In this document: positions 23,300 to 34,353 of the stretch, in pieces | How the letters are laid out: every line of letters begins with the position of its first letter | Position numbering within the stretch: the stretch's first letter is position 1 | NCBI GenBank assembly: GCA_033064195.1 | Contig: JARBJD010000269.1 | Coordinates: forward strand, 39,923 to 103,922 | DNA length: 64,000 nt | Source: Blattamonas nauphoetae | Lineage: Eukaryota; Preaxostyla; Oxymonadida | Direction: 5' to 3' | Notes under the pieces: model-generated | Seen by the model: the letters and a program-made list of their open reading frames with translations, nothing else | What the model was told of the DNA's origin: nothing | Databases searched by the model: none | Program-made: the position numbers and the translations under genes

Positions 23300-25335
23300 G
23301 GGAAGGCAAAACTGCAACGCTGACAGAAGCGTCCTTTTTCCATTTTGCCTCCATTTCACGATTTTTATCCATATGATCGTTTCAGAAAATAAACGCTGAG
23401 AAACAATCTTGTTGACGTGACGAGAAAAAGAAACAACATGGTTTGATCTTCCAATCATTCTCCTCCAATCGCGTCCAGTCGCTCTTCCTTTCACAGTTTG
23501 ACTTAATACACTCTTTCAAACTGTTTTTCAAATTTCTTCCACAATCAGACAAGTTATTCAGCCAGATTCGACAATTGTTACTGTTCAGCCAATTCAAGGT
23601 GTTTATTGTTGTTGTGTTCATCTTTGTTTTGAACATCTGACAACAATCCTGCTATTCTCAGAATTTCTCTCTCACCAGACAAGAATAGCAGTCAAGCTGA
23701 AGTGAACACGACTCATGGCGACAGTTCCCATCAAGTTGCTTTTCGATGGAACCAAACAAAACTCCACGTTTTCATGGTATGTCCTCACTTTTTCTCACCA
23801 CTTTTGTACTGAATGTTTTCCTCTCACCTTTCTCTTGCCCTGCTTTCTTTCTCTCTCTCAACTATAGCTGAAATTGTTCCTGCTTTGACACATCTCGAAA
23901 CTATTTCTGTCGGAAATATGTCACACAGTCGAATCAGATAATTTTGAGGATCACCCCGGACGTCACAGAAGAGTTTTCTGTGCGAACAGGAAAAAATAGG
24001 ATCTTTCGATATTCGAGTCAATTGACCTTTCAGCTCCGAATCCTGACTCAAGCATACCTTGTCTGAGATTATTCTGTCATTCAATTCTCAAACTCCGTTT
24101 TGAAAGCAGAAAAGGCAACTTCAAAAATACAGCGACTTTTTCACACTCTTAAACTCGAAGGAAGGGACAAAATAGCGAGATATGTGAGAAAGATACCAAT
24201 TTACATTTGTCCGTTTCTTCTTTTTAATCCATTCAAAAGGATAATGCCATTGTGGATTCTCACTTTTATCTTTTCCCCCTTTTCTCAGTTTATCTCTCCA
24301 TTTCGACAATTATTTCTCTTTTCTCTGTATTATTACCGAAATTGTTTGCGTAAGTCGAATTGAGCAACAAAAACGAGTTTATTCGACTGAGATCCGATCT
24401 CACCCCAAGTTATCATTTTGGGTCCTCACAGACCAACCAGGCTGTTTTGACAGCGAGCGTCCAAAGGAGCACTTTCCAACTCTCCAAGGAAGAAAATAAA
24501 CACAGTATGGTCTCCCTAGCTTTCTCATGTGGGCGTTGCAGTTTTAACTTCCGCACTGTATCTATAAAATTCAAAGTTTTTTATTTGGAAATGAAGAGGA
24601 GATCCACACACAGTTTCAAAAATACAAATTGTCGCTTTGACCATACAAACCTCTTCCAAGGGCAATGTCGATCTGCTGATAGCCCTCCCACAAACCCGGA
24701 TATGTTCCTGAACCCGGAACAGAAACAAAATGTGTTGTCTTTCGATTATTTCATCTCGCTGATACTTTTGATTTTTGTGATTTCTAATGTGTTGATAATG
24801 TGACTGAACTCATGGGTCGATTCAAATTAAACAGTCAATACAGGACGGCATTATTTTTCTGCGAATCCTTTCTGCTGGAAGATGTTCAACCATTGCTGTA
24901 GGCTCTCAATTTGGACATGATAGATCAACAATCTCGGTTTTGAGGACATCACACATCTCATCGAGTCAAGAACAGCTCTTCCCTCTCACTATCTTTGATT
25001 CTCTCACCACGTCATCATTTCCAGCTCCTATGAATGCTGATGAAGATATCTAAACACACTCTGAAGATCGTACAGGATCAGTGACGTGTCTGAAGAATTT
25101 GATCTCCGATGCCGATCTTCACATCGGAACAGGTCCTCTATTCAATTTTTGTGAGCATTTCAGATTAAATTCCCATTCACACGTCTCGCAGTGTCAAAAT
25201 CTCTCCTTAACACTCTCCACCACCATCCTTGAGAAGTCACCGTCCTTGCTGTTGAATTGTTGACAACCCATTTCATCCATGTTTTTCCCATTTTGTTCAT
25301 TTTATGCAAAGAATGAAGAAGTAAAACAACTACAA
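23300..25335. other. Gene-poor region, one possible exon
   Basis: At 23715 an ATG opens MATVPIKLLFDGTKQNSTFS and runs into GTATGT at about 23780, which could be a first exon with a donor site; no continuing exon was found with confidence. Other frames are short. A frame at 24360-24803 ends in a hydrophobic segment but has no family match. Confidence 0.3.
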
Positions 25336-26311
25336 CGAATGTGACGAATCTGGACCAATCAAGATCACCAGACAGTACTGGAAATACAAAGTTGAAGGAT
25401 ACAGGTACCAAGACCAGAAAGCTCATCGTAATACGAAGAACAACGTCAATGAAGCACGCGATGAATGGTTTGTTCAACAGTGCAAGAGAGTGTGCTATAT
25501 CTTTATGTGCCACTTCACACAAACAATTAGACCAACTTTGGATACAATCGAGAATTGAAAAGGACATTCAAAAGAGAACGTGAAGATCTGCTGTGATTTC
25601 TGCAACACCTACAAGTCAGACAAAGATGAACATCTCACAAGATTGAGAATTCAACTGAAGAAGTATTGCATCTGGAAATCACTCCCAATGACTCTGACAC
25701 ATGAGCAAACATATCACAAACTGAGAGCAGCGGAAACTGGTGGATTATCGAATGTTCAAGATCGACAGAACATCAAAGACGTGACTCCAATCAATCACTT
25801 CACATGTGAAGATGGGAAGGTCTTTTCAAAAGATACAGAACATAAAATGACTCACGTTTGTGGAGTTGACTTTAATTCACTTTCTCCAAGTGCTTTCTCA
25901 TCAATCAAGAACAAGAATAATCCATACACCAAACACTGAATGTACATGCCAGGAAGATGCTTGTTTACTGCAACAGGAGAAAAAGAATGTCGCAAGATTA
26001 TCGAAGACAAGAATCAGAAGACATTGTTCGTTGCAGAATTAAAAGGACACATCGATGAAAAGTACATTAATGATTTCATGAACTTCCCACCAATCTTCAG
26101 GAACATTGTGGTCAATACAACAGAAGAAAACATTGGAGGGAAGACTTATTCGTTGATGAAGAAACATGGATTGAAGACTGATGACAAACAACGGAAGCTG
26201 ACTCAACTCTTGAGCACTCAAGAATAGTATATGTTCTTTTCGACATACTATCTGTGGTTCCTCATCGACTATTGCCACTTTCTTGTTGATGACATTAAGA
26301 GTGTGATGGTA

Positions 26312-26845
26312 CCCTTGTTCCACAAAGGAGCAAATTTCCAAAAAGGGTCAAATTTTGGCCATCCAGTGGTTCCCCATTTCACACTATGATCCTTTTTGTC
26401 AAAATGTCAGGAAATGCATTTTAATAACTAATAATTCGTCTGAAGTGGTCATTTGCGAAAATAATCTGGTCAAAAGTGATTATTTCAGTCTGAAATGGTG
26501 ATGATCTGCAAATTTTGGGTTGGATGCATCTCCCCAACCATCCATCATATCGAGATGGCGTTTTCACCAAATTGAATAGTGTGTGAAAATAAACAATTTG
26601 AGTAATTCACGCCTTTCTTTGACAACTTCCAAAAATGGTCGTTTTGTCATTTTCCCCACCATTTCAGACTGAAATAATCACTTTTGACCAGATTATTTTC
26701 GCAAATGACCACTTCAGACGAATTATTAGTTATTAAAATGCATTTCCTGACATTTTGACAAAAAGGATCATAGTGTGAAATTGGGAACCACTGGATGGCC
26801 AAAATTTGACACTTTTTGGAAATTTGCTCCTTTGTGGAACAAGGG
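26312..26845. mobile_element. TA-type MITE in polB copy 1
   Basis: The ends are CCCTTGTTCCACAAAGGAGC and its inverse, with TIRs of about 190 bp and TA on both sides (26310-26311 and 26846-26847). It is non-coding. Excision to one TA restores codons matching copy 2 (V-F-S-R-H-A-G). It differs from the other palindromic MITEs. Confidence 0.88.
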
Positions 26846-27531
26846 TATTCTCGAGACACGCTGGATTTGAACAATTTGTAACTTCATTCATGAATTCTCG
26901 AATAGAAGCAATGAAGGTTGGAAACAAAGGAAACGAACAATTCTGTAAAACGAACCTCAATGGAAGTTACGGAGATGACGGAATGAACACTGAGAAGTAC
27001 AACTCAATCACAATCTGCAATGAGAAAAGAACGTACTTGAAGCAAATGATGAAAGGATTTGTAGCGACAAGAGAGATCAATGAGGACAACTACATTGTGA
27101 TTGAAGACAGAGAGAAAGCATCATGCAAGACATGCCTGCAAGAAGCAGTTTTCACACTCGACAATGCCAAGTTCTGGTATCTGAACTTCATCTACAATTT
27201 CATGTACAAGTGTCCAGACATGAACAAGATTCACTTTTGTGAAGGAGACACTGACTCGGCGTATTGGGCAATTAGTGGTGATCCAAATGCTGGAATACAT
27301 CAACAATTTGAACACGTTATTGCTGACAAGGAATTCTTTGATGCTCACAAATATGAATGGTTTCCCAATCCTGAAAAGGGTGTCGATGATGAGAAGAAGT
27401 TGTTGGGATTGGCAATTGAAAAGGAAGGTGAACAGATGATCTGTCTTGCACCCAAGTGTTACTCTCTCGATGAGAAATGCAAAATCAAAGGAGTGTCTCT
27501 GAAGAAAACTTATATCACAAGTGACGATTGT

Positions 27532-27979
27532 GGGGTGTCTCAATTTTCAGGGGAAAAACTCGATCTCAGGGGAGAATCTCAATCACAGGGGAAAATCTCA
27601 ATCACAGGGTAAAATCTCAAACACAGGGGAAAATCTCAATGACAGGGGAAAATCTCGGGCCACAGGGGAAGAATCTCAAGGACAAGGGGATTGAAGAAGA
27701 GCACAATTTTGATCCTGTTTGGTTTAGTGGGAAGTACATTGGACTTTGAGACGTCGGACCCGGGTTCGATTCCTGTCATCGACTTTTTTTCCTCTTGTTT
27801 ACATTTTTTTTAAGATTTCACAACTTCTTTCTCTTTTCAACTTTCCACATTTGGAGAGTTTGTCAATGACTGATGAACTGTGATCGTGTGATCCTTCATG
27901 ATCTTTCATTGATTCTCTGATTTAAGCATAATTTCCACACAAATGATCAATCCACAACACATGTTTGAAATGAATGATA
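27532..27979 (+). repeat. Left TIR of element C with 19-20-bp iterons
   Basis: After the terminus, CAGGGGAAAATCTCAATCA-like units repeat about seven times (27548-27685), then comes a tRNA-like stretch. The TIR continues for a short way beyond the inserted pogo element (30830-30850). Confidence 0.85.
27713..27790 (+). ncRNA. tRNA-like pol III unit in the left TIR (tRNA relic)
   Basis: It contains an A-box-like TGGTTTAGTGG (27720-27730), a perfect B-box GGTTCGATTCC (27763-27773), the tRNA-Gln-like core ACATTGGACTTTGA, and a T7 run (27784-27790) that could end pol III transcription. The acceptor and anticodon stems do not pair properly, so it is not a working tRNA. Confidence 0.45.
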
Positions 27980-28481
27980 CAGTCTGTTCCAAAAAGATGG
28001 TGATCTGTTCCAAAAATCAATCCCACAATCCAGACTTACGGACTCCAGGTGGTTTGCCAACTATCTTTTTACTGATTGTCTTACTTCCTCCAGCACTCAT
28101 TATGAACTAAAACCTGTGATTGTGTGTTTTCTAAAACTTTTAACTCAAGATCGCACCAATTTTCCCAATCAAAACTTCGTCTCCCCTTCATGGTTCAGTA
28201 TGTCTTTCTATTCGTTTTTCGACATTCCTTGATTTATATTCATCGATTTTAACAGCGCTTTGGAATCTTCTGGGGGGATAGTGCTCATATGTGGAGATTG
28301 GAGGAAAAAGAGCCTCTCCGTCAATGTACTTCGTTTGAATCCGTGAGTGATCATCAAGATGACGTGATGATCACTCCCTTTACGTTTTGACACTCATATT
28401 TTGTGGCTCTTTTCTGGAAAAAACAGTCAATCATAAATTAATGTTGTGTAGTGAGTAAAACCAGATAATTAGAGCCATCGG

Positions 28482-30290
28482 TTACTGCTTGAACTTTGGA
28501 GTCCATCGTGCCGGAAACTGTGGGCGATTCACAAAACCAAATGTGGGATTGTGATCATCTTCCATTTTCTCCTTCTTGGTGTCTTCTTCATCTGGAATGC
28601 ATGAAGCTTCCATGTCATCGAACCTTCCATCATTCAATATAACAGTTTGTTTGCCTTTTTTATCCTTTATCATGAACCCAGCTTCCTTGAATGCAAGTCT
28701 GTTCTTTCTCTCATCGGTGCAACTGGCAAGAGTGAGTGCCGCTTCTGAAAAACGGTGTGTTTGAGTTGTCGCATCATGAATATTGACATCTTTCTTCTCC
28801 ATTTGCTTTAGAGCTGTGAAAGTGAGTTGATCGCAAGGCTGCGTCAAATGGGAGGACGCAGGCGGGAAGGTGAAAAGAATAATATTGTTTGCTGCAAGGT
28901 CTGCTTTGATTTCGTTTGTTTTATGGATTTCGAGATTGTCGGCAAGCAAGACAGCAGTATTTTCGAGCAGGCCTTGTTGAACTCGAACCGATCTGACGTG
29001 TGGAATAAACTGTTCGCAAATCCAGGATTTGTACTGGTCTCCTTGGATCAAGCCACTGTTGCTAACGTTTGTGATCGCCTCAATATTACCTTTTTTTACC
29101 TCATGCTGAACTTTAGGATCAAGTTTCTCCGCTTTGATAATGATCAAAGGTTTGACTGGTTTTCCAAGGAAAGGGATGCAAGCGAGCATGCCGGTGACCT
29201 TATTGCTTGAGCTCTCTTTAAATCTTGGGTTTGCTGCATCCTTTTTGACGATCACTTTTTTCGTACCGATCGAAGGTGTCTTTCGAAGGAGACTTTCGTC
29301 GCAATTGAACAGTAGGCGTGGATGGACTCCAACCACTGATGTCTGCAGGCGTGCTTTATATTTTCTAATCATCTTCTTTTGCAGCCTCGATCTACTACTT
29401 TCCATGGGCTTCGCGATGGTTCGTTTTAAAGTAGTTTTATGTCTGTTTAGGAATCTATGGACCCATCCTTGAGTGACAACTATGCGATATTTCGACTTCA
29501 TGAGTTTGATAATGCCGACTCTTCCAACAGGTTTATGGCAATTGGCAAGTGCGACAACTTCGTTTGCAAGTTCCTTTTCCTGTTCATCTGTGAGTTTTCT
29601 GTCATTTATCATTTGCCCACAGTTTCTTCTGTTACGCTGCGCCCTGAGGTGCCATAGGAATTGGCGATTGGATCGGAATATCCAAGCCACGTCGGAACAG
29701 AACGCTCTCCCAAGGTAGTATTGCGGCCAGTGGTCGAATGCAAAGAGAAGGCATTCTGACCGTGTGGACAGGTGTTTGCGAGAAAGAAGGGTGAACGCTC
29801 GCCCACCCAGGACTTTTCCGAGTTTCTCTTTACACCTCGCCAGTATATCCTTTCGTGCTGTTTCCCAATATCCTTTGTTTCCTAAGTTTTCCATAAAAGA
29901 GCAAGAAAAAGTGAAGAAATGAAGTGCCGGAAAAGTCAAGACTGTGATCATTTTGACTACAGGCCGATCACCTACTGAATTGCAAATTTTATCATTTTTC
30001 TCACTTTCTCTAATCATTCTTTCCTTTGTGTTCACCTTTTCCAGCATTCGTACGGCTCCGTTGACCAACGCTGCGCTCTCTTTTCTGTTTTGGTTTTCAA
30101 GCAATTCTATTGGATAAATTCCTCGCCTCAGCATCAAATCCTCCCTTCTATACTCTACTGAACTTCTTTTCATATCGATGGTCAACTTTTCTTTCGTTTC
30201 TCTCGTGGAATTGGTTAAAACAAATTTTTGTCTGAAGAAAATCAGGATCATGAGAATGAAATTCGAAAATGGATCGAAAAAATGATTCAC
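28482..30290 (-). CDS. pogo-type DDE transposase
   Basis: A 602-codon open frame. The first ATG codons lie a little inside it (the listed first codon is GTG); the protein from about residue 40 on is the safest part. A CENP-B/Tc5-type helix-turn-helix lies near residues 233-285 (LTDEQEKELANEVVAL, then GWVHRFLNRH), followed by the DDE domain with candidate catalytic Asp at about 331 (LFNCDES), 451 (VLLADNLEIHK) and 487 (SSHLTQPCDQLTFTALK), the usual DDD layout of pogo. It would cut and paste at TA sites in the nucleus. The region between residues 100 and 230 fits the family less well and may include an intron or extra domain. No internal stop, so possibly still active. Confidence 0.85.
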   Translation of the reverse strand: MNHFFDPFSNFILMILIFFRQKFVLTNSTRETKEKLTIDMKRSSVEYRREDLMLRRGIYPIELLENQNRKESAALVNGAVRMLEKVNTKERMIRESEKNDKICNSVGDRPVVKMITVLTFPALHFFTFSCSFMENLGNKGYWETARKDILARCKEKLGKVLGGRAFTLLSRKHLSTRSECLLFAFDHWPQYYLGRAFCSDVAWIFRSNRQFLWHLRAQRNRRNCGQMINDRKLTDEQEKELANEVVALANCHKPVGRVGIIKLMKSKYRIVVTQGWVHRFLNRHKTTLKRTIAKPMESSRSRLQKKMIRKYKARLQTSVVGVHPRLLFNCDESLLRKTPSIGTKKVIVKKDAANPRFKESSSNKVTGMLACIPFLGKPVKPLIIIKAEKLDPKVQHEVKKGNIEAITNVSNSGLIQGDQYKSWICEQFIPHVRSVRVQQGLLENTAVLLADNLEIHKTNEIKADLAANNIILFTFPPASSHLTQPCDQLTFTALKQMEKKDVNIHDATTQTHRFSEAALTLASCTDERKNRLAFKEAGFMIKDKKGKQTVILNDGRFDDMEASCIPDEEDTKKEKMEDDHNPTFGFVNRPQFPARWTPKFKQ

Positions 30291-30475
30291 TCGCTAATCT
30301 AAACGCAGTAACATCAAACTGCACCCAGTTCTGAGGATAGAATTGCAAGAAAACCAAAACAGAAAAGAGAGCGCAGCGTTGGTCAACGGAGCCGTACGAA
30401 TGCTGGAAAAGGTGAACACAAAGGAAAGAATGATTAGAGAAAGTGAGAAAAATGATAAAATTTGCAATACAAACG
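29985..30475. repeat. Inverted duplication of the transposase 5' region
   Basis: The minus-strand coding stretch at about 29985-30115 recurs on the plus strand at about 30340-30470, nearly identical over 125 bp, with a loop of about 220 bp. The outer copy abuts the right TIR. Confidence 0.85.
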
Positions 30476-31150
30476 AAGTACATTGACGGAGAGGCTCTTT
30501 TTCCTCCAATCTCCACATATGAGCACTATCCCCCCAGAAGATTCCAAAGCGCTGTTAAAATCGATGAATATAAATCAAGGAATGTCGAAAAACGAATAGA
30601 AAGACATACTGAACCATGAAGGGGAGACGAAGTTTTGATTGGGAAAATTGGTGCGATCTTGAGTTAAAAGTTTTAGAAAACACACAATCACAGGTTTTAG
30701 TTCATAATGAGTGCTGGAGGAAGTAAGACAATCAGTAAAAAGATAGTTGGCAAACCACCTGGAGTCCGTAAGTCTGGATTGTGGGATTGATTTTTGGAAC
30801 AGATCACCATCTTTTTGGAACAGACTGTATGTATTCTTCATCGTTTTGAATTTCGCTGTCATCACCCCCGAAAAATAAAAAGATCCTTCGATGGCTCGAT
30901 TGTCGTTTTGGGACTGCAGATCGCTTCGGGTCCACTGCAACCGTGTCTTGTGTACTTCCAAACCCTTCTCCAGCGCGGAGAACTCCCTCACCTTTCTCGT
31001 GTCGCTCTCAGTGAAGAGCATTTCATACGATCCGATCTCGTCACCGATGTCATCCAAGTAGTGCGGTTGGCGCGAAGGGACGATTGTTGAGTGGAACTTC
31101 TCGATCGAGGCGAGTTGTGCAGCTGACTCGCTCACTCCCACCCAATCTGC

Positions 31151-32780
31151 CTATGTGTCGATCGTGATGAGCCAGTTTTTGGAGAGAAGGCGTTCGAGCT
31201 CAGTTTTTTGGGAGAGGAGGGAAGAGACCTCGGAGGAGTGGGTGTAGATGCTGAAGGGAATAAAGGAAAACAGAAAGGAGAATGATGGATGAGAGAAGGG
31301 CATGAAAGAACGAAGAGCAAAGACGATGAATGAGATGAGACGCACACCGCTGGTTGGATTCGTCGAGTGACTGGTTTGTTGCGGTCAGGTTGGCTTTGAG
31401 TGTGTCTCGCTCTGTCGTGAGCTGATCAAGGGTCGTGTGGAATGTCTCGATGGAATGGCTCGTCTTCTTGTTCATCCCAATCCACTCATCCACCTCCCTT
31501 TTCGTCTCATCCAATCTCTCCTCCAAACGTGTGTTGATCTCCCGCTGCATCTCCATCTTCTTTCGCGTCTGCTCCAAACTCTTTTCCAGTGTGCTTTCGT
31601 CAGCGGCCAGCGAAGCTGCTCGAACTTGGAAGTCTGACATTGTTTCGGTCAGTCGAGCGTTCTCCTCTTTGAGACGAGTCAGTTCGGCCGAGTGCTGGCG
31701 TTCTGTTTCGGCGAGCGTTGCTTTCAAGGAATCGATCATTCGCAACAGATCTACATTCGATGCAGAAGATGCGGATGTGTCGACGAGGTGTTCTTGTTCC
31801 TGTTTCAGAGAAGAGAGACGGTGCTCTTCGGATGTTGTCGGTGGGGTGTGACGTGTCAGGTCAGCCGGCGACTCCTTCCGCTCTCCTCTTCTCTCCTGCA
31901 GCGAGCTGTTCGGCTTTTGTCTCGCCACGAACGAGTCTTTCAAACGCGAGAAATTGTCGACTTGCTCGTCTCGCATGGAGTCAGCGATGATCGTGTTCGA
32001 CAGGACGAGGCCGTGCTTGTCAACAGCCAGTTGGAGAGCAGGTGGGCTCAGCCGCTCCTCCCAACACTCACACGCTGTTTCTTCTGTTTCAATTCGCGTC
32101 TGGTCTTCCTCCGAAGTTGGTTCGTCCTCGTTCTCTCTTCTCCACTCACTCTCACTTCAACTCTCGCTGTCATTGTCTGTCTGCGTGTCTGCTTCATATT
32201 CAGTCTCGTTCCGGTTCGTGTCGCGTGAGGGTTGCTATGAGACGGTGTTGTTCAGATTGACAGAATTCACTTTTTCTGCGTCGTTCTGCGAGTCGTTCTG
32301 GTTGCTCGTCTCTCCCGTCACTTTATCTCGTCGTGTGTGGAATTGTGATTCATTCTCTCTCGTGTCCTCTGTTGAGTCATCGTTCTTCTCAGCTCGTTCG
32401 CCAGGCTCCTCGCTGTCTGATCCTTCTTCCCGCGTGTTGGCGACTCTGACTGAATTAGTGTCAGTGCCACATTCATCGGACATGCCGGAATCGACGAATA
32501 GAAACGCCAGTTGTGGACAGCACACAATGTGTGGTTTGAGGGTGACATGATGGGAGTTGGAGGACATGCGAAGCGAGTTGCGGGATTTCTCGGGTGTTGT
32601 GCGAGGAGAAGCGGGCTGTCGAGATGGACGGGAGGAAAGTCGGGAAGTGGAAGATTGGGGTTTGTAGAAAGATGATTGAGTGAAGTGGGGGTTGTCTTCT
32701 TGTGTGTACCGTTGCTGTGAGATTGGCTTTGATTGATGTGTGGTTTCTGACTGTTCTTGGTTGGTGTATGTGGGAGGCAT
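31151..32780 (-). pseudogene. Captured coiled-coil protein gene in element C, 3' part
   Basis: From the right, the 32235-32780 frame is Ser/Thr/Gln-rich and polar. A frameshift near 32230 passes to a frame rich in Asp/Glu (RIETEETACE at about 32085), then to a clear coiled coil at 31349-31976 (LKEENARLTETMSDFQVRAA, LEERLDETKREVDEW). An intron of 98 bp (31251-31348) begins GTGTGC and ends TTCAG; splicing continues the coiled coil in frame (LLSQKTELERLLSKNW) to a TAG at 31151-31153. One in-frame TGA lies near 32156. It is a host-type gene by its intron and composition; function unknown. A motor-, cilium- or kinetochore-type coiled-coil protein is possible but not shown. Confidence 0.55.
31251..31348 (-). 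other. Spliceosomal intron in the captured gene
   Basis: GT-AG, 98 bp, pyrimidine-rich toward the acceptor, phase 2. Removal extends the coiled-coil frame by about 33 codons. Confidence 0.6.
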
Positions 32781-33850
32781 TGTTAAAAAACAAGATTAAT
32801 CTCGTTCTGTTTGCTGGTTGGTGCGAGACGTGGCATATTCTTCATTGAACAGCTGATTCTCTGATTGTTATGGTGGACGATGAAATGACTGGGAATTCTG
32901 CGTGGCAAAGGCAGCAGATGATTGCTGTGGAAACTGTGGGTTGATGTGCTGTTGTTGTTGGTGTACAAAACCCTCTCTGTTTGAGAGGGAATCGGCCCTC
33001 TGTTTGGCATACCGCTGTGCCTGTAAACGGACAGTGCTGTGCTTGTTCTGAGAAAGGAAGGGAGAGAAGTCCTTTTGTTGATCTGGGAAGGCGACAACAA
33101 CTCGTTCAGAATCGACGAGCGGGTTCTGGACATCGTTGATCTTGGCTGGAGGCTGTTCGAGTTTGTTTCGATTCTCAAGAACTTTAAATTGAGGATGGAG
33201 GAGATACGACATAACATCGCCCTAATAGAGAGGTGGGAGTCGAGTATCTTCCACAAGCTCCTGTTGTGAGTGCATCAGAGATCTGATGGTCATGGGAAAC
33301 TCCTGACTGGGCGCATCTGGTTAGTCATCTTCAGATTGGCCGCCCACTGCAAACTACTTCCCAATCTGCCACAGATTCGCCTGCCTATCGCGCAGCCTGG
33401 CGTTCAGCGAGTCGATGATGTCTTGCACGTTCTAACGAAGATATAGACAGGAGAAAGAGGAACCTGACCAAACCCTGATCACATTCTCAAATTGATAAGT
33501 CTATGACAACCGCAGAAGGAGAGCATACTTCCGTTCTTCCAGCTCAATTCGCGTGTCCACAAGCGACGAGATTGCCATTTGTGTCTACTCACCCTTCTTT
33601 CCAAACTCCTCCTCATCCTTCCTGGCCAACTTCTTCTCTTCTTCAATTCACCTAAACTTCAGGTTGAGCTTGCGTTCCATCTCTTGACTTCGCACAACAA
33701 AAACACGAACAGTGTCGTGATCCGCCTCCAGTTGTCTTGTCTCTATGATCGACGATAGATCCTGAACACAAATGAAAAAGAATAAGAGTAGACAGCTTCT
33801 TCAACCACCTAATCCACTTCATGCTCTTCATCGTGAACGATCTTTGCTCT
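32781..33850 (-). pseudogene. Captured coiled-coil gene, 5' part (exons, decayed)
   Basis: Minus-strand pieces read as protein: a Gln/Asn/Ser-rich frame at 32868-33212, a short helix near 33385-33430 (NVQDIIDSLNARL), and an exon at about 33600-33775 (IIETRQLEADHDTVR, then EEEKKLARKDEEEFGKK), preceded by an acceptor-like TTTGTGTTCAG and followed by GGTGAGTAG. Stops interrupt each. It most likely belongs to the same captured gene as 31151-32780. Confidence 0.45.
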
Positions 33851-33904
33851 CGCCCTCATTATCAATTGGACAGAAATTGAGTTGAATGCAAAAACGAAGA
33901 ACAC

Positions 33905-34353
33905 ATATCATTCATTTCAAACATGTGTTGTGGATTGATCATTTGTGTGGAAATTATGCTTAAATCAGAGAATCAATGAAAGATCATGAAGGATCACACG
34001 ATCACAGTTCATCAGTCATTGACAAACTCTCCAAATGTGGATAGTTGAAAAGAGAAAGAAGTTGTGAAATCTTAAAAAAAATGTAAACAAGAGGAAAAAA
34101 AGTCGATGACAGGAATCGAACCCGGGTCCGACGTCTCAAAGTCCAATGTACTTCCCACTAAACCAAACAGGATCAAAATTGTGCTCTTCTTCAATCCCCT
34201 TGTCCTTGAGATTCTTCCCCTGTGGCCCGAGATTTTCCCCTGTCATTGAGATTTTCCTCTGTGTTTGAGATTTTCCCCTGTGATTGAGATTCTCCCCTGT
34301 GATTGAGATTCTCCCCTGAGATCGAGTTTTTCCCCTGAAAATTGAGGTACCCC
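33905..34353 (-). repeat. Right TIR of element C
   Basis: Inverted copy of the left TIR, including iterons and the tRNA-like stretch, without the pogo insertion. Confidence 0.88.
34097..34172 (-). ncRNA. tRNA-like pol III unit in the right TIR
   Basis: Inverted copy of 27713-27790 with intact A- and B-box words and a run of seven A on the plus strand as the candidate terminator. Confidence 0.42.

Larger units (their letters stand above)
27980..30827 (-). mobile_element. pogo/Tigger-like transposon inserted in the TIR of element C
   Basis: TIRs of about 360 bp start CAGTCTGTTCCAAAAAGATG at both ends (27980-28340 and 30470-30827), flanked by TA (27978-27979 and 30828-30829). One transposase gene lies on the minus strand. 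The intact right TIR of element C shows the uninterrupted sequence across this site, confirming the insertion. Confidence 0.92.
27532..34353. mobile_element. Element C: 6.8 kb TIR element with captured coiled-coil gene
   Basis: The termini are GGGGTGTCTCAATTTTCAGG on the left and, inward, GGGGTACCTCAATTTTCAGG on the right. TIRs are about 450 bp. Flanks are GATTGT (27526-27531) and GATTAT (34354-34359); polB copy 2 has a single GATTAT at the same codons (about 62069), an empty-site control for a 6-bp target duplication. The interior holds a decayed minus-strand host-type gene, and a pogo transposon sits in the left TIR. No own transposase is visible, so mobilisation must come from elsewhere. 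Confidence 0.85.

Noticed and set aside
27713..27790. Functional tRNA gene
   Set aside because: Acceptor and anticodon stems do not pair; only the internal promoter boxes are kept.
31435..32550. Plus-strand ORFs of 138-198 codons
   Set aside because: They are antisense to the captured coiled-coil gene, which has an intron and proper heptads on the minus strand.
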